A DNA stretch of 11,313 nucleotides, taken from positions 115,789 to 127,101 of the forward strand of contig NW_003130360.1 in NCBI RefSeq assembly GCF_000003605.2, read 5' to 3'. Made by a program: the position numbers and the translations under genes. This document shows, piece after piece, positions 7,701 through 11,313 of the stretch. How positions within the stretch are numbered: the stretch's first letter is position 1; every line of letters begins with the position of its first letter. Under the pieces are notes generated by a model. That model had not been told where the DNA came from. It saw nothing but the letters and a program-made list of their open reading frames with translations, and did not search any database. Source of the stretch: Saccoglossus kowalevskii (lineage: Eukaryota; Hemichordata; Enteropneusta; Harrimaniidae).

Positions 7701-9355
7701 ACAAAACAGCACATCAGATATTGTTGAGTAATCAGAACAATGAAGAAAACTTTATCAAGGCTTTCCTTACTGTTTTCTACTACAATGATAAAGATTGGTT
7801 GATCACATTTTCAAACACTGGGTTTAATTGAACACATTGCTAAAACAGCATAGAGTATGAAGGGAAAAATACTGAAATAGTTGTTTTGTTTGTGTGTATG
7901 ATTGCACATCTATCAAAAGAGAAGGTGTAAAAATGATATCTTTATCTCAAAATTTAAAGGGTTATAGTCGTCATGTCATACTGCATTTACGATTACATGT
8001 AGCAGTATTAACTGTGCGATGACTGCTGAGTTTTAACATTACTATTGATGGTGATACTTATATGGTACATAAGCACGACATCACTGTTAGGTAAAATCAC
8101 TCTAAGCAAGAGGCTAATCCTTTTTATATTCACAGAAGTGTGATACACCATGGGAGTAACACAATACTGATAGGGCTTCATTGTTGAAGTGATGGATTGA
8201 GATCTAGAATTTCTACTTTAATTAGTCTCAGGGTGAATACACTGTTGTGTAGACCTCTCTATTGAGTATTCATAAAGAGGCCACACCACTATGACTTGAG
8301 TAATGGACATTCTTACTTGTCTTCAACAGTCTTCTTTTTCCTTCCTCGTTTCTTTTTCTCCTTCTCTTTTTTCTTGAGTTTTTGTTTTGCAGCTTTTTCT
8401 TTTTCTTTTTGTCGTTTCTTCTTAGCCTTTTCTCGTTCTTTCTTTCTTCTCTTCTTCTCTTTATCCCTGAAACAGAAAATAAAATACTTAAATTCAATCA
8501 AATTTCCCCAGGCATATTTTAGATACCACAACAGGTGCAATGTTAACATATTGTTGTCCACACAAATTGTATTCCACACCTTATAGGCATCATTCAAAGG
8601 GCTGGCGTGTACTGCATGTAATGCACCAACCCAGACTAGTTGAGAACTTGATTACACATAGGAGAAAGCTTCAGCAAATTTTCCTCTCTCAAACCTTTTG
8701 TAACACACATCGGTATGTACAACTGCATGTGTCAATATGTGTCAACTAGTATGGTACAATGCATCAGAGAAGATGGGGCCTTCTATTAGAGCATCTACAC
8801 ATTTACAAGTGTTGATGAAAGGAATATATTGTCACACACATTTTTTCATTAGCACTACTACTACCTACTGGGTGTAACACATACAATAATCACATTCACA
8901 GATCCATCCTGAATTTCATTGTTTCACGAGCGCAATGCATATCGACATACTGTAAAACATGTCTTTTTCGCGAGCATGTTTTTTTCGCGAATTTGGCGAG
9001 AGAACTGATTTGCTAGTTCAAGATGTCGCTAATGACTTTATTATCAATTCAAAATGGCCGCCAAACAAAGAAATCAGCAATGACAAAAGAGATTCGCTAA
9101 ATCAGCATTTTGCTAATAATTTCTTTGAAGGTCTACTACATAGAACCTATGAATATAGTTGGAGAGAATGCAAGAGCAAAGAATGCAATTCAGAATAAGC
9201 TGACATCTTTACCTCTCCTTTTTTTTTCTTTTAACATCTTCTTCTGAAGGACCAGAATCTTCTTTATATAGTCTTGTACCATAAAAATACCAGTATGTTG
9301 ATTTATTGCTATCATGTCCCAGTGGTTCTACACGCAAGCTGTCGGCATCAAGACC
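1..9355 (-). CDS. CECR2: CECR2-like bromodomain chromatin remodeling factor, partial gene (8 exons in window)
   Basis: Spliced minus-strand gene: join of 9355-9213, 8466-8317, 7606-6355, 5812-5723, 5349-5211, 4612-4433, 2155-1998 and 1510-1 (the last with a +1 frame break near 1181-1245). Junction phases agree throughout. In order the product has a WHIM-like segment ([13 protein letters not shown]), a basic stretch, a long acidic/AT-hook linker, a second conserved block ([17 protein letters not shown]), a charged helical region with [19 protein letters not shown], a bromodomain, and a Pro/Gln/Met-rich tail. This order and these motifs match CECR2 rather than BPTF or BAZ proteins. In vertebrates CECR2 pairs with an ISWI ATPase (SNF2L/SNF2H) in the nuclear CERF remodeling complex, and its bromodomain binds acetyl-lysine. 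The N-terminal DDT domain and the C-terminus lie outside the window. Orthology is inferred from motif recognition, not from a search. Confidence 0.92.
1181..1510 (-). CDS. CECR2: CECR2 exon, first part: bromodomain C-terminal half up to the frame break
   Basis: The acceptor TTTTCCATTTCAG|TT at 1511/1510 opens in phase 0 and completes the bromodomain: [20 protein letters not shown], then [20 protein letters not shown]. The Asn that hydrogen-bonds acetyl-lysine is codon 1465-1463, in EYN. A typical CECR2 acidic stretch ([12 protein letters not shown]) follows, then a Ser-rich stretch ending SSPFPNG. This frame stops at TAA 1183-1181, followed directly by two more in-frame TAA codons. The neighbouring frame, described in the next entry, carries on with CECR2-like tail composition, so the stop probably comes from a one-base indel rather than the true end. 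A short isoform ending here cannot be excluded. Confidence 0.92.
   Translation of the reverse strand, partial: FISDFKLIFENCQEYNGPDSEYTHMAENLERCFKKSLGKEFPDEDNDSDDDYQVGEDIEPITSRKTRKQFSTHGLLELENTANRMMSQVNGDSSSQDSNSRGSSPFPNG
1511..1997 (-). other. Intron, 487 bp, interrupting the bromodomain
   Basis: Phase 0 intron, GTGAGT to TTTTCCATTTCAG on the minus strand. It splits the bromodomain between TSKDE and FISDF. Besides the AAC/ACG microsatellite nothing stands out. Confidence 0.9.
1662..1730 (+). repeat. Compound microsatellite AAT/AAC/ACG
   Basis: TAATAATAA grades into about ten CAA units, then CGA and CAA units mixed to about 1730. It is intronic and the order suggests point changes spreading within one trinucleotide array. 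Confidence 0.9.
1998..2155 (-). CDS. CECR2: CECR2 exon: bromodomain, WPF shelf and ZA loop
   Basis: 158 nt: two bases then 52 codons, ending in phase 0. The acceptor is TTTTCATCCTAG|TT (2156/2155) and the donor GAG|GTGAGT (1998/1997). It encodes [13 protein letters not shown], then [16 protein letters not shown] and [13 protein letters not shown] up to TSKDE. The WPF shelf that packs against acetyl-lysine lies at 2123-2115. The ZA-loop signature (P-x-DES-Y-x-P-x-Y and PMDL) is intact, so histone-tail binding is expected. The sequence is close to vertebrate CECR2 ([22 protein letters not shown]). An internal ATG at 2153 is not a start, because the frame continues into the upstream exon through the splice. 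Confidence 0.95.
2369..2380. repeat. Candidate LINE target-site duplication, left copy
   Basis: AAAAATATTTAT here is identical to 3772-3783, and the two copies bracket the LINE fragment. The sequence is pure A/T, so chance is not excluded. Confidence 0.6.
2387..2405 (+). repeat. 19-base poly-T run
   Basis: It lies at the 5' junction of the truncated LINE. It may be simple sequence, a junction artefact of insertion, or the poly-A end of a different minus-strand insertion. Confidence 0.8.
2424..3258 (+). pseudogene. LINE reverse transcriptase remnant, frameshifted
   Basis: Three reading frames are needed. Frame one has [10 protein letters not shown], then, after an internal deletion and a frame change, [18 protein letters not shown], which stops at TAA 2569-2571. 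Frame two resumes as [18 protein letters not shown]. Frame three, from about 2636, gives [20 protein letters not shown] and then an open stretch to the stop at 3258 with [12 protein letters not shown] and [20 protein letters not shown]. These are the palm end (FADD holds the two catalytic aspartates) and thumb/connection of a LINE polymerase. The open frame 2680-3258 starts at a chance internal Met and is not an intact gene. With these breaks and the truncation it is inactive. Confidence 0.85.
3348..3581 (+). pseudogene. LINE ORF2 C-terminal cysteine-rich remnant
   Basis: It lies 90 bases past the stop of the RT piece and in a different frame context. It encodes [19 protein letters not shown], then [20 protein letters not shown] and LLICSF. 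The pattern RICLLC with EYHFLLIC is a Cys/His cluster common at the end of invertebrate LINE ORF2 proteins, a probable RNA- or DNA-binding finger. It stops at TAG 3579-3581; related residues ([12 protein letters not shown]) continue a few bases later and stop again. It belongs to the same element and is broken. Confidence 0.75.
3772..3783. repeat. Candidate LINE target-site duplication, right copy
   Basis: AAAAATATTTAT follows directly after the AATAAAGACCATATAT 3' end of the LINE and matches the 2369 copy exactly. Confidence 0.6.
4124..4154. repeat. 8-bp inverted repeat
   Basis: TGCTCAAA at 4124-4131 and TTTGAGCA at 4147-4154 are exact reverse complements, 15 bases apart. A small intronic hairpin, possibly part of an unidentified repeat. 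Confidence 0.5.
4433..4612 (-). CDS. CECR2: CECR2 exon: [16 protein letters not shown] motif and start of bromodomain
   Basis: 180 nt: two bases, 59 codons, one base. The acceptor is TTGGCTTGCAG|AG (4613/4612) and the donor AAAG|GTAATT (4433/4432). It encodes [18 protein letters not shown] then [15 protein letters not shown], closely matching vertebrate CECR2 (REERAWLLAQGKELPPEL). A basic PLKKRH and an acidic [11 protein letters not shown] follow. The final residues ([10 protein letters not shown]) should start helix Z of the bromodomain, which continues in the next exon as [14 protein letters not shown]. Phase 1 at the donor is matched by the two-base start of the 2155 exon, across the 2.3-kb intron that carries the LINE fragment. 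The match with the vertebrate motif makes this exon one of the firmest. Confidence 0.93.
4613..5210 (-). other. Intron, 598 bp; nothing notable
   Basis: Phase 1 intron, GTACAG to TTGGCTTGCAG on the minus strand. The open frames seen here on either strand run in from exon edges and have no recognisable protein content. Confidence 0.85.
5211..5349 (-). CDS. CECR2: CECR2 exon: acidic coiled-coil-like segment
   Basis: 139 nt, 46 codons plus one base, from acceptor GCTTTGTAG|GA (5350/5349) to donor AAG|GTACAG (5211/5210). It encodes [20 protein letters not shown] followed by [20 protein letters not shown] and KEVAKE. Regular Glu/Lys/Arg spacing with Val/Ile/Phe at heptad-like positions suggests a single long helix or coiled coil. 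The final G joins AG of the next exon to make GAG, continuing into [13 protein letters not shown]. Vertebrate CECR2 has a similar Glu-rich helix just before the conserved REERA..LAQGKELPPEL stretch. The open frame on the opposite strand here (5110-5382) is an artefact of this composition. Confidence 0.86.
5350..5722 (-). other. Intron, 373 bp; nothing notable
   Basis: Phase 0 intron, GTAAAC to TTTGTAG on the minus strand. It has no recognisable repeat or conserved element. Confidence 0.85.
5723..5812 (-). CDS. CECR2: CECR2 exon: short charged helical segment
   Basis: 90 nt, exactly 30 codons in phase 0-0, between acceptor TTTTGCAG|GA (5813/5812) and donor GAG|GTAAAC (5723/5722). It encodes [11 protein letters not shown], then [19 protein letters not shown], rich in Arg and Glu and probably helical. 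In the vertebrate protein the equivalent place, after the FLPEI block, holds a comparable basic stretch leading into an acidic coiled coil. It is too short to show up as a long open frame. It is supported by its two clean splice sites, by phase agreement with both neighbours, and by the continuity of charge pattern into the next exon. Confidence 0.85.
5813..6354 (-). other. Intron, 542 bp, hosting a MITE-like element
   Basis: Phase 0 intron from GTATGT to TTTTGCAG on the minus strand. About a third is the inverted-repeat element at 5975-6159. The remainder is unremarkable. Confidence 0.88.
5975..6159. mobile_element. MITE-like element, 185 bp with 26-bp terminal inverted repeats
   Basis: The left end 5975-6000 and the reverse complement of the right end 6134-6159 agree at 24 of 26 bases and share TACYGTAAAATCTGTATTAG. 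The ends are TA on both sides, which fits a TA target duplication as in Tc1/mariner-type elements (inference). The interior repeats CTTCTATTA at 6004, 6043 and 6119, making subterminal near-palindromes. There is no coding capacity, so it would be nonautonomous. A related fragment lies at 8751. Confidence 0.8.
6355..7606 (-). CDS. CECR2: CECR2 large central exon: acidic linker, three AT-hooks, second conserved block
   Basis: 1,252 nt, one base plus 417 codons. The acceptor is a T-run followed by GCAG|TA at 7607/7606; the donor AAG|GTATGT is at 6355/6354. The first two thirds are disordered and Ser/Asp/Glu-rich with two SDSNSDD motifs that resemble CK2 sites, and an 11-residue Asp run (7053-7012). 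AT-hooks follow: KKRGRPRK at 6888-6865, KKRGRPRK at 6837-6814 and a variant KKRGRKPKR at 6648-6622. The last about 50 codons ([15 protein letters not shown], then [17 protein letters not shown]) match the block found in vertebrate CECR2 between the AT-hook and the bromodomain, similar to the third WHIM motif. AT-hooks bind the minor groove of AT-rich DNA. The linker is several times longer than the vertebrate one as I recall it. An upstream ATG at 7632 lies in the intron and is not a start. Confidence 0.92.
7012..7053 (-). repeat. Coding GAT/GAC trinucleotide repeat (poly-Asp)
   Basis: Fourteen codons read as eleven Asp, one Glu and two Asp on the minus strand, nearly all GAT. It is a coding microsatellite in the acidic linker and probably varies in length between alleles without changing the frame. 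Confidence 0.95.
7607..8316 (-). other. Intron, 710 bp; nothing notable
   Basis: Phase 2 intron, GTAAGA to a T-run plus GCAG on the minus strand. The content is AT-rich; I see no repeat, RNA gene or extra exon in it. Confidence 0.85.
8317..8466 (-). CDS. CECR2: CECR2 exon: Lys/Arg/Glu-rich basic segment
   Basis: 150 nt. The acceptor has a strong pyrimidine tract (TTTTCTGTTTCAG|GG at 8467/8466) and the donor is ACAA|GTAAGA at 8317/8316. The first base completes an AGG codon with the previous exon, and the last two bases (AA) pair with T of the next exon to give Asn. The roughly 50 residues are almost entirely K, R, E and Q (for example [20 protein letters not shown]) and end in [14 protein letters not shown]. 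This could act as a nuclear localisation signal and nonspecific DNA or RNA contact, probably as a charged helix. Low complexity makes homology hard to prove; it is placed in the gene because both splice sites are good and both phases fit. The in-frame TAA just beyond the donor lies in the intron. Confidence 0.85.
8751..8818 (+). repeat. Diverged partial copy of the 5975-6159 element interior
   Basis: ATGGTACAATGC followed by CTTCTATTAGAGCATCTACA and CAT match bases 6015-6065 closely. Weaker similarity continues through TGATGAA. No terminal inverted repeats are seen next to it, so it is a fragment or a related element whose ends have decayed. Confidence 0.75.
8948..9060 (+). repeat. Mobile-element relic with TACTGTAAAA end and duplicated TTTTTCGCGA motif
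   Basis: It begins TACTGTAAAACATGT and has two near-identical 17-base units, CATGTCTTTTTCGCGA and GCATGTTTTTTTCGCGA, then TTTGGCGAG. CpG-rich TTCGCGA in an AT-rich intron suggests an inserted repeat. I found no matching inverted end before the next exon, so the right limit is a guess. The first ten bases equal the end of the element at 5975. Confidence 0.5.
9213..9355 (-). CDS. CECR2: CECR2 exon: WHIM-like motif (first coding exon seen)
   Basis: 143 nt, 47 codons plus two bases. The acceptor is ACACAG|GG at 9356/9355 and the donor AG|GTAAAG at 9213/9212. It begins [13 protein letters not shown] and runs through [15 protein letters not shown] to a Lys/Arg-rich end (KRKKKER). LRVEPLG followed by YWYFYGTR is the CECR2 form of the WHIM1 pattern (LR..PLG.D....YW), which in ISWI partners helps contact the ATPase and linker DNA. 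The exon starts in phase 0 immediately after where vertebrate CECR2 ends its DDT domain, so the preceding exon should encode DDT; it is not visible to the right. The open frame runs past the acceptor to an ATG at 9472, but the residues before GLDADS look like translated intron, so that start was not used. Confidence 0.93.
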
Positions 9356-10910
9356 CTGTGTATTCATAATAAACATAGTCATTAGTAATGGCATGGAATG
9401 TAGAAATGTTTGAAAGGCAAAAATGAGTCCCATGTATCTCTCGACATTTAAGATGTAAAAATGTAAAAACACAGAATCATAATATAATATTTATTCCTAA
9501 GTATTTCCTTACTTGGTCAAATAGGGAGGCCATGTGTTAGAAGTTCCAAATCATTTTTCACAGAATTAAGTACAGGCCACAGACATTTATTTTTGAAAAA
9601 CTAATTTTCTCATTTTGAAACTTAAAAAAAACTCAAAATATATCGCACAAAATTACTCATATATTACATATTTTTAAGTAATAAGGGGTTAGTGAAAAAA
9701 ACCTAAGCCCTGGTAATTTAATGACTATCTGTTAGCAAAATGAACGCCATAAAAAGATTTGAAAGCAAAGAAACTTTAAATTTTATGAAATATTTATTAT
9801 TTCCTTACAGCAAATGGAAAGTAATTCAATTTAGTGCATAATTTGGTTTATTTTAATAATTAGCATAATTACATTGAACAGCTGTCAGGTTTACCATTGG
9901 TTGAAAGGAAATCCTTCTTGAATTTAAAGCTCCAGAAAGCCTATTATTTCCTGATTGTTCTACTGCCCTCCAGTCACTCAGTTATTGCAACAAAAGCGTT
10001 TTGTTTTGGAACAACAAAGAAAGTTGTAAGTGTTGCTTTAGCTGGCTATACACAATCACACACATAAAGTACGTGCATAATTTACACCACCATGTGGTAA
10101 TGGATCTTAACAAGCAAGACTTATCTATTTTCAGAGCAAGTTATTCCAAGGTTTATTCACAATATAAAGCAATATAACAATATAACTTTAAAAGAAATAA
10201 ATGCTAGTGAAATCACTTGTATAAAAATTACATCAAAATTGTTAACCAAAATTGTTGCTTTTGCCAAAAATAAATACCAGTCTAAATAAGTAATCTAAAA
10301 TATTTGCATATCAATAGACTGCCCTCAGGTGGTGGGATTAGGAATGAGGACTAATATGCACTGTGGTACCTTCAACTACAGACCTAAAACAGCAGTTGCA
10401 AGGTGAAACTGATAGGATAAACAAATCAAATTATAGAAATAGCTTTTTGTAATATTTTTATTCTATACCTAGTTGTACATGCAGCATTCAGTTCAGGTCT
10501 GTTCAAATATACCAAAGGGGAAAGATGTGTATAAACCTGTTAAATACATCTACATAGGAGATTGTTAGCAGGGTAATAGTGTTATTAGGTAATCATGATC
10601 AAAACCCAATCAGAAACTGGAAGTTCAATTTGAAATTTCTTCAACAACCTACTCACAACACCCTATCCCAACCTACAAGTTATTATGTCATGTTTAGATA
10701 GTCCTCAATATTGCTCAGCAGAATGATCTCAGCATTTTTCATATTGTAACTAAACAATTACTGAACTGAAATTTACACAAATGTCTCATTTGTTAATGCT
10801 TGTTGCATCACAATGCAAACTCACCCAGACCTATTCATATCTCAGTGACTATAAGTTTTAAATGCTATCACTATTAGATAGCCAAAAAAAATCAGACAAC
10901 AAGCAGTCTG

Positions 10911-10945
10911 TCGGCTGAGATAGCTCCGCTGTTAGCAATGCACAT
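10911..10945 (+). other. Weak tRNA-like (box A) fragment
   Basis: GGCTGAGATAGCTCCGCTG, then TTAGCAATGCAC, resembles the 5' half of a tRNA, with TAGCTC in box A position. No box B (GGTTCGA type) or closing acceptor stem follows. It could be a decayed tRNA or the head of a tRNA-derived SINE, or chance. Confidence 0.2.
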
Positions 10946-11129
10946 TCAATTAAAGAACTGAAGATATCATTAGAAAATGAACAATATGTATAGTATCAAA
11001 GCAAAGGACCTTGCTGTTTTCAACAAGAATTCAAAAATATCACTTTTCACCAAAAATGACAAAAATAATCATCAAAATTAAGTAATTGAAGATATCACCA
11101 CGAAATTAGGGGTGATCTCATATTCAAAC

Positions 11130-11173
11130 ACCTGGGTCAAACCTGGGTTAACCTGGGTTAACCTGGGTTTACC
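11130..11173 (+). repeat. Short tandem array, ACCTGGGTTA x4
   Basis: Four consecutive units, ACCTGGGTCAA, ACCTGGGTTA twice and ACCTGGGTTT, followed by ACC. The period is 10-11 bp. Each internal junction forms the palindrome GGTTAACC. It is intronic or upstream of the gene, with no assigned function. Confidence 0.85.
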
Positions 11174-11190
11174 CGACCTGCCCGATTCAG

Positions 11191-11227
11191 ACCTACTAGA
11201 CCTAAAATATGCAAATTAGTAGTAGGT
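11191..11227. repeat. 8-bp inverted repeat beside the tandem array
   Basis: ACCTACTA at 11191-11198 and its exact reverse complement TAGTAGGT at 11220-11227 are separated by 21 bases. It could form a weak hairpin or be the end of a repeat whose rest lies outside the window. Confidence 0.6.
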
Positions 11228-11313
11228 TTGAACCTAACCTCCGGATTAACTGCCCATTAACGCCCCCACTGAAAACAAACAACAGAGAACAAAGAAGACA
11301 GACCTAGGGAAAC

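Larger units (their letters stand above)
8467..9212 (-). other. Intron, 746 bp, with two repeat relics
   Basis: Phase 2 intron between the WHIM exon and the basic exon, from GTAAAG to TTTCAG on the minus strand. It contains the TTCGCGA relic from 8948 and the partial MITE relative at 8751-8818, each listed separately. The plus-strand open frame 8959-9198 crosses the relic and matches nothing I recognise. Confidence 0.88.
9356..11313 (-). other. Probable upstream intron, at least 1.96 kb; no exon recognised
   Basis: This stretch lies upstream of the first visible exon. It is AT-rich with frequent stops in all frames. I looked on the minus strand for the DDT-domain residues that precede GLDADS in CECR2 and saw none. 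Besides the repeats at the right edge and a weak tRNA-like stretch near 10911, I see nothing to annotate. Confidence 0.7.

Noticed and set aside
8270-8586. Open frames 8296-8586 (plus) and 8270-8497 (minus)
   Set aside because: The first is antisense and the second another frame of the basic exon 8466-8317; only the chosen frame fits both splice phases.
8959-9198. 79-residue plus-strand open frame
   Set aside because: It starts inside a noncoding repeat relic, lies in an intron and has no recognisable domain.
1-11313. Bacterial-style systems: operon, CRISPR array, phage or defense island
   Set aside because: There is one spliced eukaryotic gene with intronic repeats; the tandem units at 11130 have no spacers and no cas-like genes are present.

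Overview
This window is AT-rich animal DNA. It carries most of one intron-containing gene on the minus strand, a homolog of CECR2, the bromodomain subunit of ISWI-type chromatin remodelers. Evidence for a eukaryote is the chain of seven phase-compatible GT/AG introns, the chromatin-factor protein, a decayed non-LTR retrotransposon and MITE-like repeats inside introns. Repeat style and AT content suggest a non-vertebrate metazoan, perhaps marine, but the species cannot be fixed from the sequence.

The gene reads from right to left. Positions 9356-11313 hold no recognisable exon and are probably intron; the 5' exons that should encode the DDT domain lie beyond the right edge. Exons follow at 9355-9213 (WHIM-like motif), 8466-8317 (Lys/Arg/Glu-rich), 7606-6355 (long acidic and AT-hook linker, then a second conserved CECR2 block), 5812-5723, 5349-5211 and 4612-4433 (charged helical region), 2155-1998 and 1510 leftward (bromodomain, then a Pro/Gln/Met-rich tail that leaves the window at base 1 still open). 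All junction phases fit. Without the last exon's shift, the window encodes about 1,207 residues.

One fault stands out. Just after the bromodomain the reading frame meets TAA at 1183-1181, while the frame one base over is open for about 395 codons to the window edge. A one-base indel is the simplest explanation.

The introns carry mobile-element debris. A 5'-truncated, frameshifted LINE on the plus strand (about 2381-3771) is flanked by a 12-bp direct repeat. A 185-bp MITE-like element with 26-bp terminal inverted repeats lies at 5975-6159, and a diverged partial relative at about 8751-8818. A TTCGCGA-rich relic starts at 8948 and begins with the same ten bases as the MITE. A short ACCTGGGTTA tandem array and an inverted repeat lie at the right edge.

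I found no bacterial-type operon, CRISPR array, complete RNA gene or plainly new multi-gene system. The most useful leads are the frame break, the enlarged AT-hook linker and the MITE family.
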